64,000 bases of DNA from Pleurotus djamor (GCA_029747585.1 JAPEVF010000047.1:62001-126000); one strand, 5' to 3'; shown: positions 45,328 to 56,546, numbered from the stretch's first letter. Made by a program: numbers and translations. Notes: generated by a model not told the origin, from the sequence alone.

Positions 45328-48300
45328 TTATAGTTCAGATGGATGTATTCTACTTTTGTCGAGGACGGTGACTTGTGGACTACTGGTCGGAAGGCCCTTT
45401 TGGATATATCGTTGACGAGCACGCGCGGCTGCTGGCTCGAGGACCTCCGTCTCTAACTTCCAACCACTCAGTGAGTACGTGCCTTGTCGTGTAACCCAAA
45501 GGTTGGCAAGTATCGAAACCTGTTCGGACGGCGGTATAGTCCCTCTGAAGGTCGACCGACCAGCGTACGAAGGTGGTGTGCTCGAACTAAAATCCGGGTT
45601 AGCACAGATGAACAGCGAGCAGACAAGTTGTACGCACGAAGAAACCTCGCCCTCAGTCTTGGACGTTAGGTTGAGAAGATACCGACTGGAATGGGTTTGC
45701 GAATAGTTGCGCAAGGTAAATGTCACCGGGACATGACAAGGTCTGCGTATGCACATACATGAGAAGTCTGCTCGATAGGTCGACTGAACCGGACTTACGA
45801 TGCACCGAGATCATGAGTAACGACAACATTGTCTGGTAAAGCGACAACAACAGGATTCATCTCCACATTCCATTCGCTCGCTCTGAGGGACTCCAGAAGT
45901 TCTTGCTGTTCACGACGCGTCTCAGCATACATACTACGCTTTGACTTGCCCGTCTCCGCAGCTTCCAATGTTTCTTGCAACGCTCCATGGCCCGCGCCCA
46001 AGTTGACTCCAGAGACGTAGAGATGGCCCGAATGCTTCAAATCTTCAGTCTCCCAGAAGAAAACCAGATCCACCGCCCGAGGGTTGTAAAGAGCGAAGAC
46101 AGTCATGGCATTCTTGATGTGTGGATATGACGAGGTTACCAAGTTGGCGGCAGCTTTCCGGCGACCACTATGGAGGAACCGTCTAATCATTTCCGATTCA
46201 TGAAGCCGAGATGACGATCCCGTCTATACGAAATGTCAGTATATGCAACAGTATAGATGAAACACGGAATGCCTACAGTCTCCGACCGACCACAAAGAAC
46301 CGAGATAGGAGGAGGGGAAGCGGCATCAGGAGGAATGCCCTGGACAACACAACGAAGATTTCGCGAGACAAAGTCATTGGTCTCCTGCACGCCACTACCA
46401 CTGCGCCAAGGCCGTGCACCCAAGCCCATATTACAAGCCTGTAGAGGAGGAACGAAGCTACTGTTTCGCGGGTCAACGGCCAATCAAAGGAGAAAAGTGA
46501 ACGGGAACACGAACGACAGAAGAGGCTTCAGAGGGAATATCTCCCATGTAGGGCTGAGCATAAGCACTTGGTTGACACGGAAGGCGACCGCTGGGGAGGA
46601 GTTGCGAAGCTGGATATCCAGATGATAGAGATGATCAGGCGATTGGGAAGGTTTGGTTCCCAGAAACACGTCGAATGAAGGTCGAACTTCGTATGAGCGC
46701 GTGACACGTAGAGAGTGGAAAGCCTTATCAACTGTACTCTGTTCGCAGTGAGTCTCACTATCAACACATTAAGCGAACTACTTACATCCCGATAGACGAA
46801 GAGGAGACGCAAGTCTTGTGGACCAAGAGTGTCAACATGCAACACCACGGAGATAGATGCACTTTCTCCGGGCTGCAGTGATTGCGATTTGTCGAAGCGT
46901 ATGCGAACAGGCCGTTGAGGAGCCAACGAGTTCGAGGACTCCAATACATCGTCCGAAACGCGCGATACTACGAGCCGCGAAGGACACATAAGTGTCAACA
47001 TCAATCAAAACTCAAAGAAGTGGACTGACCTCGGTCTAGATCATCCGCCACACTCTCCATCCAAAGCTCATCATCCGGCGAAGCAATCATCCACACCTCA
47101 TCCAACGTCGACTCCCCGGCATTCGAAAACCAAAGCCTCATATCCACACGCTCTCCTTTCGACAGAACCAACCGTCGATCGTCAACGAAGTTGATGAACA
47201 ATTTATGTCTAGATCCAGAAACGTTCACTTTCAAGTGCACATCAGGAGCATATGTGGGTTTTATACGCTGTGCTTGAGTATCATGTAGCCGTGCACCTCG
47301 GGATGAGAGTGATTCTTGGACAGGAAGGAGACCCAAGAAATTATAGCTGGCATGAGATACCGTCAGAGAGATGGGTTGGAGTGATTTGATGGCAATCGGG
47401 ACCTGCAGGCTGGCTTAGTAGATGGCGATGAAAAGGCGAACACAAAACTGACAATCTGGGACTCCATTGGACCAAGTACTATCTCAGGGACAACCTCTGC
47501 TTCAACGGACTCCAGGCTTGAAGTAACGACCGTGAGGTTCGTCAAACTAATCTCTGCTTCCAAAGGGTTCTGCAAGTAAAGATCGATCCAGAATGTTTCT
47601 ACAAGCATAACAAAGCTCAGTTCGGTCAAAATAATCTGATGGTGGGGAAAGAGCTTCACCATTCGCACAAACTTTAGGATTCTCCACCAACGCTTCGTTC
47701 CCGCCTTGAGACTTCCTAAACACCTTCCAAGCTTCCTCTTTCTCCTCCCACGTCGACTCCTCTTCAGTAGACCCATCCCGGAATCGCAGCTTAGTCTGCT
47801 TCGCGCGGCTCAACGCGAAAGGCGGCGATAAACCACTGAGATCGAGTTTATCACTGGAAACAGTCTTGTAATGCTGGCAGTGTATGTCAGCAATCGATGC
47901 TGTATGGGGGAGGGTCTACGTACAGCAAAGGCGACTCGAAAGTCATCAAGGAAAACCTTGTCAACAGGAGGTAGCTTCTGCTCCTCGTTCACTTCCGCTG
48001 CATTTACCAAGGAGCGAAATCCCGAGAGAAGACCGAGGAAATACTTGACGGCGTCATGGATGTCCCCAGTCGTATACAACAGTCGACCTGACGAATGGAA
48101 AGGAGATTAGAATAATAGACAACATATACGGGTAAATGTAAGCTCGCCTAGAGGATGTTCTATTCCTGCCATAATGGATGCTAACCCTTCGCGACTCTGA
48201 GGATCTTTGCCTTCAGCGTCCCAAAAAGACGGCGACAACAGCTTCTCAGGATGCGATGTATACATATCATGTGCCCGTCGCAAAAAGTGCATCGTCAAAG

Positions 48301-50181
48301 GTTTCTTTTACAAAAAAGGTCAGACATTGCGAAACACAGAGTAAACGTGAACATACGATGCCACACTTTTCCAGCCGATTGGCGGCATGAACATACCACA
48401 GCGCAGCTCTCCGTTTAGACGACTTATGCGAACTCAGCAGGGCAGCATGTCCCAGGAGTAAGGCAGAGTGTGGTTCTTCTGACTTAGGACGAGTTCAATT
48501 ACAATTTATAATGAAACTTGATAAGAGAGTACGCACGAGGCCTGCGGCCCAAACCAACCAACGTTCTCCCTCCAGAACATTGTCAAAGAAGTCAGGGTGT
48601 CCAATGCCAATCTCCCACCGTACAGCGTAAGCCAAGGCTCGGATCTGGGCAAGTGGCGGAGGGTCTGAGGGCGTCCGTGGATAGAGTGTGGATAAAGCAT
48701 GTGATGCGTGTAGGGGAACAGCGGGGGATGGCGATAGTAAGAGAGGTAGGATATCCTAGGCTTACTCAAAAGACAGTCGGAACATACACTTAATCACGAC
48801 TTACCGAGCCCCCTTTGCTTTCCTTGCGAAGAGACTCCCAGACATTGACCGCAAGCTTAAAATCACCAAGTATGGTAGCGAATTCAGCTAGTCGTCGGTG
48901 CTGGGTGATAGCCGACGATGCACTGGCGCCATTCGGTGTACCATATTGTGTGCTCGTACGTCCAGGTAGAGACGAAACCGATGAGCTGACTCCATGACTT
49001 GGTGCGGGTGATGGAGAAGGGGATCCAAAGAGTCGTCGGGTGGATGAAAACAATCGTGAAGGAAGCCGTCTATTCGAAGTAAACTAGGTGATGTTAATCG
49101 TCGAGACAACATAAACTTGGTACAACGCACGGAATCACTCCAATCAAGAACACACTTCTCCATAAAAGGCACCAAACTCGCTACAACAAACTCCTTGACA
49201 AACTTCGCGGTCTGTGAAATGTCTTTCTCGCCCATACGGAGTGCATTCTGAGTCGAAGGCAAGGGTACTGATTGACTTGCGGCGGGAGATGCTTCCGGGG
49301 AAAATATAGGATGAGGGGGTGATAAACGGGGTAATGGAGCGGGGACAGGTACAGGAGGTGGTGGTGGATTAGGTAGGGCAAGAGGTAGCAGATAGCAATT
49401 AAGACCAAACTGTTTCTTGACAGCGTTGAGGAGTGCGGCAGCTCTACGACACCATTGTCAGTCAGGATACGCTCATATGAGACGATCACTCACTCTTCGT
49501 TGGTCAAGGCAGAGTTTTGAGGATGGATAATTAGTGTATGGCGAATGATAGTAGGGTCTATCCAGGAAGGCAAGTCTAGATGGCGAGCATGAAGATTCGT
49601 TATGGCTTGAAGTGGATTCGGTGCATTCGTGGACGCAGCAAGAATGACTGCGGAGAGATCAGCAAGGGAAATACAGGCATATTCGACGAACTAACGCGCT
49701 ATTGGATGATTCCACCCCTCCGTTTTGTTGGGAACATGGTCTCCTTCGGAGCATCTCTTGAGCTCGTCCCACCAAGGGGTCTTGATCTGATTAATAGAAT
49801 CAAGCTTGTCATTGTCCTCTACCCATCTGGTACATTGCTTCGCTATTCTTGAGCTTATCCAGTCTACGGTGCGAATGGCGCGTTGTTCTTCGTCTTCCTT
49901 GCACGCTGCTTCTATCTCTACCAAATCCGAGAAACGCAGCGCGAATGAAGCATGGGGAACGGACTCAAGCGACGTGGTACGCGTGGTGACTTGACGTGAA
50001 TATTAGCTACTGAATAAGTTCACGATTGACGTGGATTGGAATCACCATTAGGAAGCGGAGAGAAAGACTGCAGAACCTGGGGCAACGGGGGCAACGACGA
50101 CGACGCGAGGGTGTCCTCGAGGTCTGGCGATGACAAGACGCATATATGAGGACTAAGGGACGAAGGCAGAACCGGAGCCAT
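45328..50181 (-). CDS. TRS85: TRAPPIII subunit Trs85/TRAPPC8
   Basis: Large subunit that defines the TRAPPIII exchange factor for Ypt1/Rab1, needed for autophagy and secretory traffic. After the start ([20 protein letters not shown]) come [20 protein letters not shown] and [18 protein letters not shown], then [77 protein letters not shown] and [20 protein letters not shown], a TRAPPC8 solenoid. The C-terminal half has beta-rich domains: [39 protein letters not shown] and [20 protein letters not shown]. The last junction gives [20 protein letters not shown]. About ten introns. An in-frame Met at 50226 would add 15 residues. The start lies 57 nt (or 12 nt from 50226) after the stop of the WW gene on the same strand. 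Confidence 0.88.
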
Positions 50182-50238
50182 CCAAGTACGGAGGAAGGAG
50201 AGTGCTAGAATACTTCCCACGAACATTATATTTACTAC

Positions 50239-50969
50239 TCAGAAATCTCCTCCACCACCAAAGTCTCCTCCTCCGAAATCTCCTCCGCCAAAGTCCCCTC
50301 CCCCACCATAGTCATTATAATCGTGATCATGGAATCCATCGCTCAGCAAATCTCCGAGTATCAGTCCCCCTGCTAATCCTCCTGCAAGCGGGAGTGCCGC
50401 TCCGCCAAATCCGCCCCCTCCACGTCGCTGATAACCTCCGCCATATGCGGGACCAGTGGACCACCCAGGACGCATGGGCGGACCATACATTGGACCCCTT
50501 TGAGCGTACATCATCGCTTGGGCTCTTCGCTGTTGCATACGTTCAGCCTGCATCTGTTCATACAAACGCTTCTGAGCCTCCCTCTCTTCCTTGGTGCCTA
50601 TCATCTTGTCCTTCAACTTGCCAAACATCCCTCGCTTCTGCGTCTTGCTACTACTGGGTCCTGCAGCTTGACTTGTCCCGTTCCAGGAATGGCGTCTAGG
50701 ACTTTCATAGGGGGGAGGGGCTGAACCCTCTGCGTGTTTTCCGTGGGTTGATGCGTGTTCTGGATGCTCTCTGAGATATTGCTCGTCCTCGTAAGGGTGC
50801 ACCCATATCGAACGCGGTGGTGTAGAATTTGTATCAACCTAGATACCATCTTAGTCTCGACATAAACGATAACTTGAAAAAGACGCACGTAAAAATGTCG
50901 CTGTGCATTAGGATCGAATTCCTTCAGCCAGCCAGGTGGTAACGTCGTCGATTCAGTGGTGGTGGTCAT
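50239..50969 (-). CDS. WW-domain protein with PPxY motif and Gly/Asp/Phe repeat tail
   Basis: Exons 50969-50889 and 50838-50239 give 226 residues. A single WW domain at about residues 9-42 is split by the intron: LPPGWLKEFDPNAQRHFY, then VDTNSTPPRSIWVHP; both signature Trp residues and the final Pro are present. It is followed by EGSAPPPYESPRR, a PPxY motif of the type WW domains bind. A basic helix (KRGMFGKLKDKMIGTKEERE) follows, then a Gln/Met/Arg-rich stretch, a hydrophobic Gly/Ala segment (PLAGGLAGGLILGDLLSDGF) and a terminal array of GGGDF-type repeats. Similar fungal proteins are often annotated only as WW-domain proteins. Having both ligand and receptor motifs suggests self-association or an adaptor for Rsp5-type ubiquitin ligases; this is inference. 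Confidence 0.88.
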
Positions 50970-51104
50970 GATTGCTTGAAAGTGGGTTCAAAGTGCTACG
51001 AGAGCTCCTTATTATACTTTCGCCACAGTCGCTCCGCAGCGTCGTCATACTAATAATATAACAAATCGAGAGGCTATCCACATGCAGTGCTACTTGTAGG
51101 TTGC

Positions 51105-52130
51105 TCAGGTCTTCACCCGCAAGTGGCGTATCATTTCGTAGATTCCCTTCACCTTGTCCTCAGTTGACATCTTAACATACATTCAGCAATATGTGCGGTA
51201 TCAGTAGGCGACAGTACATACCCTGTAGATCAGATGCATTCGCTGCCTTTTCTCCGGACTGACGGCCTCCTGAAGCGCAATATCTTCAACGAAAGAGTCA
51301 TCGAAGATATCCAATACTCGTTTTCCCGTCGGTAAACATTCCACATCTTGGATCTTCACAACTCGGCTAGCCGTGTCGCTGAAGGTGGACTCCGAGTTGA
51401 TGTCCCGGTCAACGTTGTCTTCCGGCCACTTGCACCCCCAACCACGGTCGTCATCCACATCCGCAGATGCGGCATTCACCTTATTAAGGTCATCCTCCGG
51501 ATTGGGCACACCCAAGCGCCAACAAGCATCTCTTGTNGCNAGTTNCTCCAAGAACGCTTCCATACAATGCGCTCTACCATCCTTTGCCGCATCGATACCT
51601 TCAAGCCAAAACGGAACAACATCCTTCACCTGCGCACGACCATCCCAATTCTGCATCGCCGCATTTAATTCCGCAAGACTCCGAGGNGGTTGAACCACCT
51701 CAGTGTGCCCCCACGCAGCAACGTCCACCGCAGGTTGGTCCCATTGAACTTGAACNTCCGGGTAATTTGGGACGAACGTATCCCAAAGCGATGNATGAGC
51801 ATCCATATTGGAATCATGACCTNCGGGTGGGTCGGAGTTCCACGTATTACCCCATGGCGTGCTCCCGTATGTCATGGTATCCTTGTCGTTGNACGAGACG
51901 AAATGCGCCGNCTGGTTACGAGATTTCGGTTGGCCTGCTCGTTTCTGCTCTTTGGGAGCAGCCTTGACTGGGGGTGGTCTTCCCCTTCCATGATTCCGTC
52001 GATATCCACCCCCATCGCGTCCTACGAAACAGTGGTTCATCCTCAATAGCACAACTCGAGCAATCACTACACACCTCTCTTCCCATCGGGGGTCAGCGAC
52101 TGTTTCGACAGCATCTGCCACAGTGATCAC
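51105..52130 (-). CDS. Trp-rich protein of unknown family
   Basis: Not recognised. Exons 52130-51222 and 51170-51105 join as HLIYR then MSTEDKVKGIYEMIRHLRVK, stop at 51105. The N-terminal part has a basic RGRPPPVK segment; the centre has many spaced Trp (TPWGNTWNS, SLWDTF, QVQWDQP, VAAWGH), then a helical block SLAELNAAMQNWDGRAQV, PFWLEGIDAAKDGRAHCMEA and an acidic tail. Trp spacing resembles GW/WG hook proteins that bind Argonaute, but the pairs are mostly not GW. A 33-nt in-frame segment near 52050-52082 has donor and acceptor-like ends and may or may not be removed. Several N bases (51538, 51541, 51545, 51687 and others) leave residues uncertain. It lies close downstream of the LCCL gene on the same strand. 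Confidence 0.65.
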
Positions 52131-52168
52131 TGGATGAAGAGTTCATCGGATCAAGCCTGCAGGAGGCT

Positions 52169-54492
52169 TCAATTTATAGGATTGTGACACGATGGTCCAG
52201 AAGAAATGGAGCGTAGNNAGCTTCACTTGAACCTTAGTGCTTTGGCGCTTAGCCACATNTCAACGNTAACANCAANGGNTCCAAGAACACAGGCCACANA
52301 CATANTTGGCCTGCCACAGAGGGCGGGNNATTAAGATATAACAAAACATTGTGGATAAGTAGTCCTGATGCTAATATTATAGAGTCCATGACTANGAAGG
52401 TCCTGGCAGNGGGTCTACCCAAGTGCCATTGGGCCACAACGTTGCTGCCTTCGTAAAATCGCCTGTGGAATCNCCCGCGCGTAGCTATATNTCAAANAAG
52501 TCAGCAATTACNTCANAATNAAGGCGTAGATAGGANACTAACCGCAAGCCTGAAGAAATGCGGAAGACTGGGATCGAGAGCAGCCAGAGAGTAATTGAGA
52601 GCTGTGCCAACGAAGCGTTCCACATCATCCACAAGAAGAGAGAACGAATCCCATCCCTGCNGCGCGGCATCCCAAGAGATAGTCTGATTCAGCAANGGGA
52701 TCGATGCGTTGAAGTTAGTCGANTTCGAGAGGAANACCGNTAGNTCTGATCCTAACGCAGCNTCNTGNCGCAGCTAAAAATCAAAATAACGTCAATCTGA
52801 CAAACACCAACTGAGAGAGAATAACTTTCTTACAGTTTCCGCAGTTTCAAGGATTGAATCGAAACCAAACGCTGCCACGCCATTTAAAAATAGACCGAGA
52901 AGGAAGCCTTGGTAGATGGCTGAGAGGCGCGAGGGGAACGCCGTACCAGGGAGTAGTATGATNGCAATGATATAGTGGTGCAGACGNAGCTCCAATCCAG
53001 GAAGCTGCGAAAGCACTAGTACTAGCAACCCGCCGGCTACATACCAGCCAAGGTAGTAAGGAAGCCATCCAGTCTTGCGGATGACACGGACTTGATTGAT
53101 TGCGACGAAAACAGCAATAACGATGATGATAACCAAAGCAGTGATGGCACCAGGACGCGCCAANTCGTTGGCGTAAAGCCTATTGATGGGGATTCTACCC
53201 ATGGTGACGTTGGCAAGGACAGTAACCCAAAACGGGCCAATATACCATATCGTGCCTTCGATGGGAGCCTTCTGCACATATGCAGGAAGCACNAATCGGA
53301 ACGCCAATCGCCAGAGTGCGTAGGCCACNAAGAGAGTNGGGAGGAAGGTCGAAAATGCNACATCNAGNCCNGGGGGNGAACCATGCGGTTGNGANAAGAG
53401 TACAATNTGCCANAAGCCGATGCAGACGAGNGACCAGTANAGNACGATAGGTTTTGGGCGGAGGAAAAGGAATAGGATAGTGGAGATGATGACGTTGAAG
53501 GCAAGGACNGGATCGCGNATNTCACTGCAGTGGGCGAANTCGTTCGAGCTCACGAANCGNAATCCNACNGGGAANACAGTAGGGAATCCTACTGATCGNA
53601 GNCCGTTNTCGAAATTGGGAAGGAAATCCGTGAAATTGGTTATGAGCCGCAATGTACCACATCCACCTTGCGAATGGGAGATAATGCCACTGGTGACAGA
53701 TCAGTTTCGAAAAGATGTGAACGATGATATGGTAGTAGGCTGCTTACGCTTGAGTAGCCGCCGAGCATATAAAGCTATCACCACGATACGTCCCATTCGC
53801 ATCTCCACCGCCCACTATAAGAGTTTCGTAAGCCATCTGTTGGTCTCCAATAGTCCGTGGGTTTTGGAGAATAACATCAGCGCACTGCGCGGGACATCGA
53901 AAGTCGAAGGTTGAACCATCATCAAATGGCCCACAAAGATTTCCATCCAGTCCACAGCGATTATTTGCGGACCAGTATGTGGCGGTACAACCAATAAAGG
54001 AAGACGGGGGTGTAAGGAATGACTGTTCACGGGATAAGAACGCGAATCCAATGATATAAGCGACGGCGAGAATAACGAATATCCATGGCTGAGTGATTGG
54101 GCGGGTGACGCGTATGAAAGAAGATTCTATGGGTAGCTTGATTCGCCGGCCTTTAATCGTAACATCGATGTCGAGGAGGGGTGTGGGATCTGCAGAAAGA
54201 AGTCCTCAAGCAAACGGTCGTCTGAACGTTGGAACGGAGACGAACCTGGTAAGTCGACTTTCGGACGGGGTCCTCGAAAATAGTTAAACAATCTGTAAAG
54301 GCGAGGCGAACGTGCTTCCAAAGCACTTTCGCAGCGTTGAGACCAACGGCGGCGGTGGGTGGGTCCCGCAGCTTCGGTGTCCTCTAAACTCCGGGGCTCG
54401 AGGACTTCCGAGGCAGGCGATTTAGTGTCTGCGCCATTTTTCAGGTCAAAATGGCTAGACTGAGAGCTACCATGACTGGAGGAGGGAAGCAT
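52169..54492 (-). CDS. LCCL-domain multi-pass membrane protein
   Basis: Fungal LCCL-domain membrane protein. A charged cytosolic N-terminus (start 54492) with SPRLYRLFNYFRGPRPKVDL leads through an intron to PTPLLDIDVTIKGRRIKLP. A first membrane segment (WIFVILAVAYIIGFAFL) precedes the LCCL domain: FIGCTATYWSANNRCGLDG, NLCGPFDDGSTFDFRCPAQC and YETLIVGGG, with the expected cysteines. After a luminal stretch (SGIISHSQGGCGTLRLITNF) come at least six further helices, such as AFNVIISTILFLFLRPKPI, FWVTVLANVTMGRIP, ITALVIIIVIAVFVAINQ, YYLGWYVAGGLLVLVLSQL and the final IILASGLLIHNVLLYLN. The 3' third is full of N, so the stop (about 52169) is approximate. Function of fungal members is unknown; the LCCL module is thought to bind ligands outside the cytosol. 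Confidence 0.8.
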
Positions 54493-54814
54493 CCCAGGTG
54501 GTCATGGAACAGAAGAGAGAAATAATTTCCATGGCAAAGCAAGGCGGTAGTAATAAATCAATTGTAATAAACCCGCTTGGCACATGGACCTTGTTTCGAT
54601 CGCCGACTCGGACGTCCCAGGCATCATGGGGGCTTCCTTTCGACAAGACTTGCCGCAGCAGCAGTCATTTGGGTGATAGGTTAGGCAGTGCTTGGGACAG
54701 TATAACGGCGGATGTTGTTTATGGATGAGATGACAAGTCAATAAAGCTTCGGTGATTGTCAGCTTTTATAAACCACGAAGTACCTATACAGAGATATATA
54801 TACATGCAACTCTA
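54493..54814. other. intergenic region
   Basis: About 320 bases between two minus-strand genes, holding the 3' UTR of the beta-rich unknown protein and the LCCL promoter. No gene is seen. Confidence 0.4.
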
Positions 54815-55560
54815 TTATGCAGCCGCGGGAGCATCAAGAGGACCATCTTGAGAGGAAGTTCAGCGCGAAGAAGCAAAGTCCAGAGCCAATGAAAACTTAC
54901 CATAATCGTACACTAAACGGGCGAATTTCTCCTCTCCCTTGGGACCGGTGAAGTGGATATGGCGAGTGTATCGCCTCTCGCCATTGATAGTCTCAAATCC
55001 CCAGGTCTAGAAGGCGCCATGAGCTCCATGGAGAGAAGAGCAGAGCAGATGGATACACACCTGTCGAGCAATCCAAGTAGTCCCGCTCTTAGGTGTGTCA
55101 CTCTCGACGTAGGACTCAATAGCTCCATGCTCGACTACGTCGGAAAGCCAGTCCTTCTTCAAGAACTCATCGTCGATCTCCTCAACTTTGAGCCTCCTCG
55201 ACTTGCCGATAACGTGTCCAAAGACATGATCGTGGTGATCGCGGTTGGTCCAGTCGAGTACGCGATTCTCCACAGTGCTGGTGAGACCTGCAACGACTTG
55301 CTCAATGTCGATGTGCTCGACGCCTTCCTCGTCCTTGAAGTGCTTGATTGTGAGATGTAGCGAGGCATTGGCAATGATCTTGCGGGTCATCCAACCGACG
55401 CCTTGGAGATAGAGAATGTCGGCGGTGTCATCGCTCAGCGTCTTGTTCTGTGAGTGATGGTGATGAGAACACAAGAGACGGGCGATAACGGTCAGAGAAC
55501 ACCGACCATCCAAAACTTTCCACTGATGTTGAGCGTGTTCATATCAGCAGGGGCGGCCAT
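54815..55560 (-). CDS. conserved fungal protein of unknown function, lipocalin-like
   Basis: Exons 55560-55507, 55447-55061, 55006-54901 and 54846-54815 sum to 579 nt (192 residues). The sequence opens NTLNISGKFWMNKTLSDDTA and continues DILYLQGVGWMTRKIIANAS, HLTIKHFKDEEGVEHIDIEQ, ENRVLDWTNRDHHDHVFGHV, SRRLKVEEIDDEFLKKDWL, YVESDTPKSGTTWIARQTWG and RRYTRHIHFTGPKGEEKFAR. The G-x-W start, alternating strands and length resemble lipocalin or fatty-acid-binding folds, and similar fungal proteins are known to me only as uncharacterised. No signal peptide, so cytosolic. All splice phases agree. First intron starts with a weak GTCGGT donor. A role in binding a small hydrophobic ligand is speculation from shape. 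Confidence 0.8.
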
Positions 55561-55875
55561 GGTTGTGGGGATTGTGGGGAGACAAAGTTTCCTCCATGCT
55601 CGTTCAAATACTGCAAGGAGAGTGAGACAGCCAAGGTTTCACATGCTAGTGATTCTATACATGACTTCACGTGGGAGTCAGCCATATGGAGACACCCAGC
55701 AAAACAAGGACAAGAGCCTGTGGACGAAAAGAGTTATCAACGCGCGGGTCGCCGATGGAATCCATTTGGTATGTACCAAGGAGATATTACCTAGGAAACA
55801 TTCGCAGAGTCACCAAGAATAAGAAGACGAAATCGCAACAGAACCGAGCCATGGTAAACTCACAAAGCGCCGCTT
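55561..55875. other. intergenic region
   Basis: 315 bases between two minus-strand genes. Nothing coding is seen; presumed promoter of the lipocalin-like gene and 3' UTR of the next gene. Confidence 0.4.
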
Positions 55876-56511
55876 TCAACTAAGCTCTGGAGGAAAGACA
55901 GTAATCACTCGCCAGATCGCATCCTTGCCCCTCTCCCATGCTTGGGGTCCAATAGCCTCCTGCCCACCGAATTCAACCATGATGCCGTCCCTTGACCAAG
56001 CACAAAATATCCCGATGGAACCATGGGACGGGCCTGCCCCGCCCCCCTTCTTATCCGGCTCGCCAAGGTTCTGCACGAATTCCTTGCCGGTTGTCTCTGT
56101 GGAGACGGTGATTTCAGAAGGGCGAGCAGCAGCTTGGGCATCCCCATCCTTCGCTTGCGCACTCAGTCGCAGGACCAGTGGTGTGGCTGGGAAGGTCGTG
56201 AACTTGACTTCGGCAGTTCGGCGGTTGTCTTTTGTGGCAGTAGTGGGTGGTACGTTGTATATATCGATGCCATCGAGGGAAAGGCGTTCATCTTTCAATT
56301 CTGAACGCTTCATGCCAGTCTTGAGTTTGTAGCCATCGGTGGGGACGAAGGACAGGCTGACGCCGAGAGTGTAGTAGTTGAAGTACACAATGTCAGAGTA
56401 GGATTTTATATCTGGTACATCTGCGCCGGGCTTTGTGGATAGCGACGCGATCCAGTCTGTCAGAGGCTTGGATGAAGGATTGGATTTGAGCAAGTCGTGG
56501 ATTTCGATCAT
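55876..56511 (-). CDS. conserved hypothetical protein, single exon
   Basis: Unrecognised family. One uninterrupted frame of 636 nt (211 residues), unusual in this intron-rich window. It starts IEIHDLLKSNPSSKPLTDWI, then ASLSTKPGADVPDIKSYSDI and VYFNYYTLGVSLSFVPTDGY; the middle has LDGIDIYNVPP, and the end reads HGSIGIFCAWSRDGIMVEFG then QEAIGPQAWERGKDAIWRVI. Predominantly beta strands with one N-terminal helix. The open frame extends upstream to 56646, but the Met at 56511 starts the natural-looking domain and leaves room for the seipin start only 35 bp away on the other strand. Cytosolic by lack of any signal. I cannot assign a function. Confidence 0.78.
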   Translation of the reverse strand: MIEIHDLLKSNPSSKPLTDWIASLSTKPGADVPDIKSYSDIVYFNYYTLGVSLSFVPTDGYKLKTGMKRSELKDERLSLDGIDIYNVPPTTATKDNRRTAEVKFTTFPATPLVLRLSAQAKDGDAQAAARPSEITVSTETTGKEFVQNLGEPDKKGGGAGPSHGSIGIFCAWSRDGIMVEFGGQEAIGPQAWERGKDAIWRVITVFPPELS

Positions 56512-56546
56512 GGTTGTGGCTGGGCGCCTAAAACCAACCTCAACCA
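56512..56546. promoter_or_regulatory. 35-bp gap between divergent start codons
   Basis: Only 35 bases separate the ATG of the conserved hypothetical (minus) from that of the seipin (plus). Any promoter must lie inside the neighbouring coding regions, or the two 5' UTRs overlap. Confidence 0.6.
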
